Of a stretch of 64,000 nucleotides of DNA, positions 31,985-43,004 are shown piece by piece. Below the pieces are notes generated by a model. The model ran no database searches. It was not told the DNA's origin and saw only the letters and a program-made list of their open reading frames with translations. Position numbers and translations under genes: made by a program. This DNA is from Gordius sp. MW1 (taxonomy: Eukaryota > Nematomorpha > Gordioida > Gordea > Gordiidae), in the NCBI GenBank assembly GCA_964036665.1, contig OZ038526.1:11098001-11162000 (forward strand). The letters run 5' to 3'. The first letter of the stretch is position 1. Each line of letters opens with the position of its first letter.

Positions 31985-33640
31985 AAGCTATACCAGGTGA
32001 GGTTAATGCAGGATGGACATTTTATCTCCAAGGCAAAAACACAAATGCCGAAGAAGCTCGATGGAAAATTTAAATGGTTTAGGCAACTAATCTTGAAAGA
32101 CGTTCACAACGATCAAATATTTAAACGGGTGCAGATAGGTGATCATAAGGATGCTAGCGATATGGGAATAACATAGCCAACATGGTACGATCGGTATCAT
32201 AATGTGTTATGAAGGGAAAAAATTTGGTACACATAAGAATAAAGAGACGTGCAACGCCGAGTCAAGTTGAAAAGAAAGCTTTACAAAATATGATTAGGCA
32301 ACACAAATGAAGAAACAATTGTGAAAGCTAAAAATGAATCAAAGCGATGTGTGGCCAAGGCTAAAACAGATGACTACGAAAATTTGAACGCCATGTTAAT
32401 TGATAAAGAAGGGGAAAGAATGATTTACAAATGATGTGGTAAACATAAAAACCATAAAGAGCAAGGAAAGCAACAATCTAAACTCTATACCTTCAAATTT
32501 TAGATCGTTATGAAGGTTACTATAAAGAATTACTAAACTGAAATAAGTTTTTCGACCTTTGCGAAAGGCAAAACTATGAATATGACAAAGATTAGAAGTG
32601 ACAGAAGAGACGTTAGGTAAAAAAATGACCATGGGTAGAGCATTGGGACCTAAAAATATATCTATGGAAGGTTTCAAAATAGGATCCTTAGGTCCACATT
32701 TACTTGCAAAGCTATTTAATATAATGCAATAAAGATTTGGGAAAAGGTCATAAAAGCTATATTTAGAAAAATAATTTCAATAGATAAATGACAATTTGGG
32801 TTCATGCCTGGAATGTTTACTTCAGGACGTGGTCTAAGGCGACTTTTTAAATTTGATAAGGAAAATTTAGATTCTCATATGTATATCATCGATCTTGAAA
32901 GGTTTCGATAAAGTTACTAGGGAATTGCTTTGGGAAAGGCTGAGTTTCAACGGTGTACCCGGGCTCTTATATAATGTAAAATAAAGGATATGTATAGTAA
33001 CGCAAATACAAAGGTAAGGACTCAAGTGGTACATTAAAAGGAGTCAGCCTATGCGCATCAAGCATCGCCACGAAGTTCATTGCTCTCCATTCGAGATTGA
33101 TAGTATAACTAAGGGCTTCATCTGTAACACGAATGACCTTTAACAATACCCTTTGCGGATGATAAAATGCTGCGTGGTTCACATGTAGAATTAGCAACGC
33201 AATTAAAAGCGTGGATGGATCGAATTGAAAGCAATGGCCTTAGAGTTAATCGGGATCAAATAGTATAGATATGCTTAAAATAGAGAAACGAGTACAAAAA
33301 ACTTAAATTGATAACGGGTTTTTAAGCACTAATAAGAATTTCAAATATCCTGATACTAAAGTACAATGTGATAGGGGTCTGAAAAGTAAAATTAAGGCAA
33401 GAATAAACGCAGTGGGTAAAATTCAGGGAGTTGAGTGATGTACAATGTGACAAACACCTACCACTCAAATTGAAAGGATGATTATATGGCACAACATTGT
33501 CCCGGCGGTAATGTATGCGGAGACATGGGTAGGGGGTGGAGCAAAATTTGGCTATATTGGTGATGCGAATGTTAAGCTGGATTATAAAAATAAGAAAGAT
33601 GGACCAAATAAGAAATCAAGAGATAAATTTTGTTTCTTTT
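31985..33640 (+). pseudogene. decayed RTE-like LINE reverse transcriptase
   Basis: Recognisable pieces in order on the plus strand: AKAKTDDYENL followed by DKEGER (32350-32420), QFGFMPGMFTSGR (about 32795), YIIDLERF (about 32885), ADDKMLRGSHVELATQLKAW (about 33165; the ADD motif), IESNGLRVNRDQ and IVPAVMYAETWVGG (33495-33535). These follow the usual order of an RTE-like reverse transcriptase. The frame changes repeatedly and stops are common, so it is dead. It lies between the two arms of the hairpin-unit array. Confidence 0.75.
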
Positions 33641-33661
33641 AATGAGTTTTGTTGATAAAAA

Positions 33662-33790
33662 ATTGGTGGTGCGGAAATCCGCGAAAAATCGTGATAAGCC
33701 GAAGTCGAGACGAGAATTTTGACTTCGAGACGATACGAAATTTATCAGCGAGACCTCGGCTTTAAAATTTCTTTATTGACCATCATAATC
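33662..33790. repeat. fragment of element K (CTCG-rich end)
   Basis: GCCGAAGTCGAGACGAGAAT and ACCTCGGCTTTAAAATTTC resemble, in reverse orientation, the right end of the element at 27812-30032. Confidence 0.5.
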
Positions 33791-34014
33791 ATAATATAAT
33801 AAAAAAAATTTGAGTATTTTTTATTTTGTGATTTACATTTAAGATGTTACATGTTTTTAAATACAAATGAGATACCTTTGTTAATGGGTAATTTACATAC
33901 CCATATAGCCGCCAAAGTCAAAATCTTTATAATTTTAGCCTATTGAATAAAATATGAGTGGACTAAGGGCATATTAATAATTTTTTAAATTTTTCATTGC
34001 ATCTTAGCTTTAAT

Positions 34015-34280
34015 ATATTAATTGCTATGCAATTTATGGGCTCGTTTTTTGGTGTCCGTCCGTCCGTCCGTCCGTCCGTCCGTCCGTCCCCCTATCTATT
34101 TGCATTGGGTATATTAGGTTATCGATTTTTTAAATTAATGCATAAGAAAGAGGTGCCCCACCCCTCATCTCTATCTCCCTCGGTGTGTTATTTATAAGAT
34201 TTGTTAAATTAGCTATTATATAATAAACATAAATAAAAGTTGTTTACTTTTAATTGCTATGCAGTTTAACTAGTTTTTTA
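34015..34280. repeat. ATTGCTATGCAATTTATGGGC element with (CGTC)n
   Basis: Starts AATTGCTATGCAATTTATGG, then about eight CGTC units, AATGCATAAGAAAGAGGTGC and CCCTCGGTGTGTTATTTATA, ending near TAATTGCTATGCAGTTT. The complement of the whole unit is inserted in a gypsy LTR at 58823-59151. The start motif alone recurs near 8975, 30540, 31795, 34915, 35180 and 37580. Confidence 0.75.
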
Positions 34281-36458
34281 GTTAGAATCCCGGAGTTTTT
34301 TTTCACTCTTATGATTGTTCTTGTTACTATCATTGATAATAAGAATTTTTGGCCGTCCGCTGGCTACTGACCGATGGAAAAAATGACCATTGGCCAAAAT
34401 GTGTTTCGAAAATTTTTTTTTCGTTTTTTTTACTCTTATGAATTTATATCCACTTTTACCGTGTGCTGGCTGCTGACCAATGGAAAAAAATGACCATTGG
34501 CCAAAGTGAGCATCAAAATTTTTTTTACGTTTTTTTGGCTACCATTGACTTATAGAGTATCTGTTGGTACTGACCAATGGAGAAAAAATGACCATTGGCC
34601 AAATTTTTGATTTTTTTAATTAAAAATTGTTCAAATTCAACAAAAAATTTCTCCCAACAATTCTGCAAATTCTTAACATTGTGATGTTTTATAATATAAT
34701 GTTTGTTAGACCCATAATCACTAAAGGCCATAAAAACTAATGTAATACGCAACTAGATGCAAACACTAAATCTAACCCTAACCCTTGCCTATATTACATT
34801 TTGCCTATATTAAATTTTGCCTATAAATGGAAAATTTGTATAAATAATTAATTAATCATTAGACATTTAATACCCCCCTATAGGCATTCTCGCCCCTTCC
34901 CACCTTTCTCGCCCATTGCATAGCAAATATGATACATTTATACGGAGTATAGATGAGTCGTCCCCCCTTCCCTTCCCCTCCTCCCCTTCCACTTCCCCTT
35001 CCCTTCTCCCCCTTCCCACGAGGGCCGGAGGCCCGAGTTTTTAATATATACAGACTTAAAATGAATTCTGATGAAGTAGTAAATATAAATCAGGCACCTT
35101 CAGATTTCACAACAATTATTACATCATCCTGTCTGATGTGTTGATATTTTTGATAGTAATTAATCAATCAAAATTAATTGCTATGCAATTTATGGGCTCG
35201 TTTTTTGTTGTCCGTCCGTCCGTCCGTCATCCGTCGTCCACCAAATTATTTTCCCCAGACTTCTGACCTGGAGGTTTGAGTTCAAACCCAGGCGAGCACG
35301 AATTTTTTTTTTAATTAAATTAATATATTGTTCTTGTTAATACTTGATAATATGACTTTTTGACCGTCCGCTGGCTCCTGACCAATGAAAAAAATGACCA
35401 TTGGCCAAATTGTGCATTGATAATTACCCTATGCCCTCCCCTACAAGGGCATATGCCTCTACTGATTTGGGACCCTGTGCCCCTACAAAAGCCTATGCCT
35501 CTACTAATGTGGGTTCGAATCCCGGCGAACGTTCAAAATTGCTGGTTCGAATCCCGGACAGGGCAAAATTTTTATTATTTTTTAAATTAAATTAATATAT
35601 TGTTCTTGTTAATACCATTGATAATATGACTTTTTGACCGTCCGCTGGCTCCTGACCAATAAAAAATGACCATTGGCCAAATTGTGAATCGAATTTTTTT
35701 TTTCGTTTTTGAATTGGAATATTAGGTTAACATTGATAATTACCCTATGCCCTCCCCTACAAGGGCCTATGCCTCTACTGATATGGGTCCCTGTGCCCCT
35801 ACAAAAGCCTATGCCTCTATTAATGTGGGTTCGAATCCTAGAGAGGGAAAATTTTTATTTTTTTTTAAAATTAGATTAAATTGTTCTTGTTAATACCATT
35901 GATAATATGACTTTTTGACAGTGCCCTGGCTACTGACCAATGGAAAAAATGACCATTGGCCAAAATGTGAATCGAAATTTTTTTTTCGTTTTTTTTGACT
36001 CGTATGTATTTATAGACCGTCTCTTGGTACTGACCAATGGAAAAAATGACCATTGGCCAAAATTTGATTCGAAATTTTTTTTTCGTTTTTTTTGACTCGT
36101 AAGTATTTATAGACCGTCTCTTGGTACTGACCAATATAAAAAATAACCATTGGCCAAATTGTTTTTGAGTAAAGACTAAAATTTCAAAATGCTACTCCCA
36201 AAATAATTATAAAATACTGAATTAAATTCTTGAATATTTGATTATCAAAAAACGCCTATTTCTGAAGTGTTTTAAATCAATGGTTCTTAACCTTTTTATA
36301 CACGCCCCCCCCCCCAAATATTTTAGAATTTTTTTGCGGCCCCCCATTTTTTTCATAGTACTTTATATTTGTTAAATTATCTATAATATATTGATTTTCT
36401 ATTATTGTTTCATTTTATTATATAATAAACATAAAACACAACTTTATTATTTCATTAT

Positions 36459-37079
36459 CTATATAAATAACATAAAAACTTCTACCATTCTGTCATGAAT
36501 GATACTTGAAACGTTGAACGATGCAGAGGAATAATTTTCGTATCCTATTGTAATGGCCGGGGGTTTGCCTACGTTAAACATTGGTACAGACTCATCATTA
36601 CTTGCTGAGCCGCCCGCCCCCTTATTTTTCCACACTGGTTCTCGCGCCTCACCGAATTTGTTTGACTTTGCTTGATGCCTCTCGCTATTTCTATGCTTAG
36701 TTTTCACTCTCAATCTATTCATGAAACGGGTGGGAAAAAATGTTTCGTAGCATTTTTTGGGCTGATTCTGGCCTAGGAGAAGCGGTTGCTTGGCCAATTC
36801 CATCTTACTCTGTCTATTTTCTCTTCAATCAATAATTTCGCTCGACTGGGAAGAATGAGATCTTAAACTGCAGGTGGAAGGGGAGAGATTTTTGAGTACG
36901 TTGTTGTAATCATCGTTATCCACGTTACCCATAGGAGAGGTCGCTCCCAAACTGAGAACAGTTTCTTTCTGCGATCCGTATTCTCTTTCATTTCCTCCAT
37001 CTCCAAATTTCTCAAAGGGCATCGAATTTAAACTCCCAATGCAAGAATTTTGATTTGGCGCATTATGAGTTTTTCCCAA
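36459..37079 (-). CDS. unidentified open frame with one in-frame stop
   Basis: About 207 codons in one frame on the minus strand, broken by a single TGA at 36827-36825. GC content is clearly higher than in the flanks and composition is polar and Ser/Asn-rich (SPSTCSLRSHSSQSSEIID before the stop; PPAITIGYENYSSASF after it), more like real protein than chance. No start ATG or splice acceptor is evident upstream. It may be a retrocopy or an exon of an unseen gene. I do not recognise the family. Confidence 0.3.
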
Positions 37080-37133
37080 ACATTCAAAAAATTATTTTCA
37101 TTATAAATAAAAGTTACACAGATTTTTTTAATG

Positions 37134-37206
37134 CCAGCAGGGTGTGAGTGGCTATAGCGAACGGCTTGTAAACAGGAGGCAAAGAGTTCGAATCCCGGAA
37201 GGACAA
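37134..37206 (+). repeat. tRNA-Thr-like SINE head
   Basis: AGTGGCTATAGCGAACGG resembles an A box, GGCTTGTAAACAGGAGG resembles a threonine tRNA anticodon arm (anticodon TGT), and GAGTTCGAATCCCGG is a good B box. The first bases do not pair with the last, so it cannot form a normal acceptor stem and is unlikely to be a functional tRNA gene. A tRNA-derived SINE or a tRNA pseudogene fits best. Confidence 0.55.
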
Positions 37207-37690
37207 AAATTTTTTTTTTAAATCAAATTAATATTTTATTCTTGTTAATAACATGGATAATATGACTTTTTGACCCTCCGCTAGCTACTGACCAATGAAA
37301 AAAATGACCATTAGCCAAATTGTGAATCGAAATTTTTTTTTCGTTTTTGAATTGGTTAACATTGATAATTACCCTAAGCCCTCCCCTACAAGGGCGTATG
37401 CCTCTACTGATATAGGTACCTGTGCTCCTACAAAGGCTTATGCCTCTACTGATGTGGGTTCGAATCCGAACGAGGGCAAATTATTTATTAATTAAATGGA
37501 AACTTGTATAAATAATTAATTAATCATTTTGCATTTAATACCCCCCTATAGGCATTCTCGCCCCTTCCCACCTTTCTCACCCATAAATTGCATAACAAAT
37601 ATGCTACGTTTATACGGAGTATAGATGAGTTTCGTTCCCCCTTCCCTTCCCCCCTCCCCCTTTCCACGAGGGCCGAAGGCCCGAGTATTA

Positions 37691-38872
37691 TTTAAAATTG
37701 GCTGCAATGGTTTAAAGTTTTTTGAGCACCCTAGCAACTTATTAAATCATGATGAATTCCTTAGGTTGAGCTAATGGTACACCTTTGAAATTCTTAAGTC
37801 ATAAATCACATTATGTATTTGTTTTGCCATTTACATTACCTTTTTCATTATAAAAGGTAGGGCAATGTGATCTCTAATTCACTGAATTTTCTATGTGATT
37901 TTCTACCACATTAAAATATATAAGCATAAGCTTCATAAATAAAAAGTATTTTAGGACAAACTTAATCGATAAAGTAAAAATTTTGGGACATTATATTGGG
38001 TCCTACACTTTAATAGAATTCTTTCTTCTTGAATTTAAAAGTATTTGTTATAAAATTACATATGTGCAATTTATTGAAACCCTAAAATTTCTTATGTCCC
38101 TATTCCAGGAACAATGCTATTTTGGTGGTTTTACAATGTGTGTAACTAATTACTTATGTTATGAATAATGATAAGATATTCATTCGTATTTCAAGTCTCT
38201 AGCTATATAATAAACGTACGATAATTTTTAAAAACAAACTGATGATAGTTATATGACATGGCTAAATTAATTATTTATCTAAAAGCTAATGCAAACTAAA
38301 GTTTCCAGCTAGTTCAGATATGTAGATGACGTGTTTAGAAAGGTTTTTGAATATAAAAATGGTTCGCCATTTTGCAAAAAATTATTTATATTAAAACTAA
38401 CTGAAGAAATAATTAAGATAGTATTAAAAAGACGAAACGGATAATATCCAGGAGCTAGACGAGATCGAGATTCTCATAATGGCACCCGTGAGATCAAAAC
38501 ACTAGAAAATAATAATGATAAATTGTTAAATAAATAGTCAAAAAGGATATAAGAACAAAAATAATTCATAATAAAATTCCGTTTCTTCGTCCTCATCAAG
38601 AATAATCCATTAGGGGAAAATTAGATTTTACGATGGCAATGAGTGAAATCCAATCGAAATTTTCGAAGGAGGTGAGCGTTTATTAAGTTCTTTAAAAAAT
38701 TTAAAGCATTCCTCCCAAACATGCGTTAACATGACGGAACGATGGGAACAAAAATCAAATATCCTAATAGGGCAGAATATTTTAAGCATTTCGATGCTCT
38801 GCCGATCCTAGGGGATCTTGAGTAAAGTTGTAGTCCCATTTAAAATCCTTTGTCCCATTGAACAAGTGACCA
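37691..38872. other. AT-rich intergenic, nothing recognised
   Basis: No gene, RNA gene or repeat family could be supported here. Confidence 0.4.
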
Positions 38873-39496
38873 TAGGCGTAGCCAGGATTGCCTCAGGGGG
38901 GGGGGGGTTTCAAACAAGTTTTTTTTTAATGATACTATTAAACACAAATTTATTAAGCTTATATACAGTAGTGACGGAGGTAGGACTAACTAATTAAGGG
39001 GGGGGGATGAATTTTGTGTCAAAGTATTTCGATTAATAAAAACTTATTAAAGTTATATACATTTAATATCTACCATGGGTTTTTGGTGAAAAATGCATTA
39101 CTAATATCTTTAGAGACGCAAATTCCAAAGTGCTCTCAATTTTTCTGTTGCGCTAATTACAGCCATTGTTTAAACTAAACACTTGCATTGGCCTTTTAGG
39201 CTTAAATTTCCCACCATAACCAATAATTGTCCCGCCCGGGACCGTTTAAATGAAATTATAAGCTCAAGTTCGCCCCGCTGCTAAAATTTGGCTTGTATCA
39301 GCATCTTCCTCAGAGATTGAGATAGTTTTTTAGAGAAATAATTAAGAAATAAATTTTTTCTTATTAGAAAACACACACTCGAGACATAATTTTTTGTATA
39401 AATAATGTTATAATTAGTAGATTTCATCTAAAAAAATATCAAATTAATTAAAATAATATATTATTTCTATATGCGCAACACACACAAGACTTTTAT
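38873..39496 (+). repeat. dispersed repeat G, copy 2
   Basis: Aligns from GCGTAGCCAGGATTGCCTCA to CTATATGCGCAACACACAC with the copy at 15488-16860 but lacks its central about 750 bp. Confidence 0.6.
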
Positions 39497-40660
39497 TCTA
39501 CGCTACTGCAATTGACGAACCGTCGTATCCCCCTTCAGAGAAAGGTCTGACGGTTTAAGGTGGAAATAACTTTTGCCCGTTTGAGGAGAACTTGTAACAA
39601 TTTGTTTATTTTTTAGTGCCTACTATATTAGCTTCTAGTAAATTTAAATCAGAGGGTGAAGCCTTTCCTCATTTGCAAGTGAATTACAAAGCCGGCAAGG
39701 GTGGATGACGAATATTTACATCTCAAACGGAGGGGAATATTGAATAACAGTATGGGGTTCTCCAAGAGTCTTCCAGAAAATTGCGAAGATTAGCTTCTGG
39801 CACATGACCAGATTGGTCAAAAGCCAATGACCTAATATTGCACTTATACGTAGGGGTTAGAGACTGATAACTAACACAGAGATTGTTTTATTTAATAAAT
39901 ACCGCTTTATAGAAAATATTCAAATACTAATAACGAGATATAAATATTGTTATCAAATTGGTAACAAAAAACATCGACCTCGAATCCCAGACTCGAGTGT
40001 ATATTCAAAGAACGTTCGACTGAAGAGTATATTTTAAATAAAATTGAATTTAGATGAACCCTTGAACATCTTAGAACTACAGTATGCAACGGACTGCGAC
40101 ACCAAACTTGCATCCAGATCTATTTGGCCATAGTTGTGGTAAATTAGCCCCTAAATTAAAATTCTCATTCCAAATAGATACGGTTTGATTGATCGAGGGA
40201 TTGAGTTAAGTTGTTTAAAAGATATGGAGAAATATATAAAGGCGGCTAAGGAGATCGCAGTTGGTGAGAGAATGCCTAGACCCCGGGTTTGTTGAAAAAG
40301 TGGCTAGAGGCCAAGTGTTCATATTTAAAGATATACATAGAATCGATATGAGCGTGAATTTAAAAAAGCTTTAATAATTATGTAAAACACCTTTGAATAA
40401 AAGCGCTTGCGTGGAATAGAAATAGAATAAAGTTTTGTTTATGTTGTAATAATGTTTAATAATATAAAAGGAATGAAGCAGGCATATATTTAAAAATTTT
40501 ATTTTTGACTTTAGACTGGAAAGGTTTTTGTCTAAAATGTTTTGCAGACACTGATGACCCCGATTGGTGCGCCTAACAAACATATTTTCTTTTTTAATTT
40601 GAGTGAAATTAAAATCCATTTCATCATAATTTTCACTTTTTGAGGTGTTTAAGGGTATGT
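39497..40660. other. probable decayed LINE flank
   Basis: Intermediate base composition and short protein-like frames occur on both strands, next to the reverse transcriptase fragment at 40661. I could not assign individual domains. Confidence 0.3.
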
Positions 40661-41065
40661 TCAAACTAGTATAAAAAGGATATATCTAATGTAGTGCTTG
40701 GACAAGGTTGTCGGAGTGCCAACGAAAGTGGCAACTAGATACCAGGCATTTGGAGAGAGTTTAAAAAGTTTGTAAATTTTATTCATTAGGTCTAATTGCT
40801 GTATTGAGGAAAAATCATTTATAAAAGCTAGGCGACGTATGCTATTGAAAGCTTTTATAAAATAGAGTTTTAAAAAGGAATCACCAAGAGGGAGGTGTTC
40901 CAGAGCTAGGCGTGCGATTTCACACCGTCTTTTGACCCCAAAGCCAAGTTGATGCGGGATCAAAATCGGTGCCATTATCGGTTTGATGGAAGAACAAATA
41001 AATTTCGAAATAATGCTTCTAAAGACCGCCGACTGCGATAGGCCTGTCTGAATTGTGTGGCCATC
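40661..41065 (-). pseudogene. non-LTR reverse transcriptase fragment
   Basis: The minus strand reads HQLGFGVKRRCE, then FLKLYFIKAFNSIRRL, then an SPNAWYLV segment. These match conserved steps of non-LTR reverse transcriptases: QLGFGV..GCE, the LK(L/I)DF.NAFN catalytic A motif, and the P..Y segment. The catalytic Asp of motif A is replaced by Tyr and the frame is short, so it is a dead fragment. It differs from the RTE-like copies at 26.9 and 32 kb. Confidence 0.6.
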
Positions 41066-42072
41066 CTTATGGCTTAAAGCTATTTAGCTATTTATTTTCG
41101 CACCTTTTTTCTAATTCCATGTGTACCTATTATATTGTTATAAAAACATACATCCTTACAATCGCTATTGTTAATTACTCGCTATAACCAATTTTGTAAT
41201 TTCTATTGTTTTTTATATCTATATCTCCGTATTTACTCACTTTACTTCATTTTTAATTTTCGAGACTTCATCTTCTCCCTTTTTATTTTTATTATTTTTT
41301 CCCCTGAAAATGGGCTTTTATAGCCAGAAATATCGCGTTCCATTTCCCTCTACCCACGCTTTCAATCCAAATCCACCGATTTTATACAATGACATTTATA
41401 TAAACGGATTGAAAATTCTTGATTACATGTTCAATTAACGATTTATAATTTTAAAAAAATACCTTTATTAAAAAAACATATATATAAAATAATATAGATT
41501 TTATTAAATAACACAGATTTACAAAAAAAAACATGCAATTGGACCTGCTGATAGAAAATTTTGCGCCAAACAATAATCTGCTTTTAGTTTTTTTCCAAAA
41601 CTTCCACTTTAGATAAACGAGGTTGAAGGTGCAAAAATGCCCTTTTTAATCATTTTTGAGGGAATATTGCCATGAAATTTTTAATATGTACTGAAAAATA
41701 TTAATTTTTTGTAGATTAAAGTGTCATCTATAGGTCCATTATTTTTTTTTTATTTTTTTCACCTCTATATTTAAATTTATACGTGTTTACGTGAACCCCT
41801 CCCCCTTATCAAAATTCGTCCAAATATGTCTAGAAAACGGAGTACATTAGAGTTCATACTGCGTACGCGATGTTTACTAACACATATCTCTCTCCCTTCA
41901 CCTACTCCCCTCTCTTTCTCATCCACTCCCGCCCCCTTCATTTGTGCTTGGATAGATATAAGGGCGGGAGTTGAAGAAAAGGGAGAGATTGATGTGCTAA
42001 TAAACATCGCGTGTGTATTATCGTTTTTCTAGACATAGCGGGACGAATTTTGATAAGGGGAAGGGGTCATAG

Positions 42073-42513
42073 ACTAAATAGACTGCTTATTGAGCATGCA
42101 TACATATGAATTCAAAAATATGCCATCTTGAACTAAGACTTATTTTTTACCCTCTTTCTCACTCGGGGGGTGATCCCCCCCCCCTTTTTCACTCCCCCTT
42201 ATTTTTCGCCCTCTTTCTCTCCCCCCCCCCCCAGGTTAAGAAAGAGGGTAATAAAGTTTTTTTTCTTAATATTTAAATAAATTTACTATTATAACATATG
42301 CTAAAATATTTAATCGTTTATACAAAGCATTTTTTTATCATATGTAAGTTTTAAATTGAAATTATATAAAAATTATGATAAAAATTTTAAATAAATAGAG
42401 AGTATATATAGAATACCATTATAACGTTAAAATAATTGGTTTGCTTATATTCTTTCAACATGGCGATCAAAACTGGCATCATTTTTTTAAAGGGAATGAG
42501 CAGTCTATTTAGT
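42073..42513. mobile_element. TIR element B nested in element A
   Basis: Ends ACTAAATAGACTGCT (42073-42087) and its perfect complement (42499-42513). It lies in the right arm of element A. It contains C-rich and pyrimidine runs but no coding sequence. A related pair of ends (ATAGACTGCT near 51090, AGCAGTCTATCTAGT near 51455) suggests another copy. Confidence 0.6.
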
Positions 42514-42748
42514 TTATGGAAGGGGTTTACCTAAATGCGAATAAATTTAAATATAGAGGTGAAACAAAAAAACTAAAATAATGAACATATTGATAAACCT
42601 TTGATCAGGAATATATTAGTATTTTTCAGTATAAATTAAAAATGCCATTGTAACATAGTCTCAAAATTGGTAAAATGAGCATTTTTTGTAACTCCAACCT
42701 CGTTTATCTAAAAACTGTAAGTTATAAAAACTAAAAATAGACTATTAT

Positions 42749-42992
42749 TGTTGCGTCTTGATATTTTGTGGACCCTTTAACTATTAGCGATTTTTGTATA
42801 TAAAGGGTAAGAACGCGTGATGGTAGGGTGATCGCGTGGTGGTAGGGTGATCGCGTGATGGTAGGGTGATTGTGTGATAATGAATGTAATTTGAATAACC
42901 TAATTTGAATAAACGCGCATGGTGGAGTATGCAATTGCAGTCCTAATTTGAATAAACACGCATGGTGGAGTATGCAGTTGCAGTATACAACA
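42749..42992 (-). repeat. 3' LTR of the Mag-like element
   Basis: 244 bp, identical to 46860-47103 except one base (CAATTGCAG here, CAGTTGCAG there). The preceding sequence on the minus strand, AAGGGGGTAGGAGA, is a good polypurine tract. Confidence 0.95.
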
Positions 42993-43004
42993 TCTCCTAC
43001 CCCC

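Larger units (their letters stand above)
34290..37690 (-). repeat. hairpin-unit array, right arm, with tRNA B-box-like motifs
   Basis: Roughly nine inverse copies of the unit seen at 30430-31640 (cores near 34365, 34470, 34570, 35370, 35640, 35925, 36020, 36110, 37275), read here as CTGACCAATGG..CCATTGGCCAAA. Between them lie TATGCCTCTACTGATATGGG/CCCCTACAAAAGCC subrepeats ending in GGGTTCGAATCC, which fits the RNA polymerase III B-box (35510, 35540, 35825, 37440). GGGAAGGGG modules in inverse orientation sit at about 34860-35040 and 37510-37690. Confidence 0.75.

Noticed and set aside
35505..35580. tRNA genes suggested by GGTTCGAATCC
   Set aside because: Only the B-box part is present; no A box or acceptor stem at a tRNA distance.
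30430..37690. CRISPR array
   Set aside because: Repeats are long, variable and in both orientations, and the genome is eukaryotic with spliceosomal introns.
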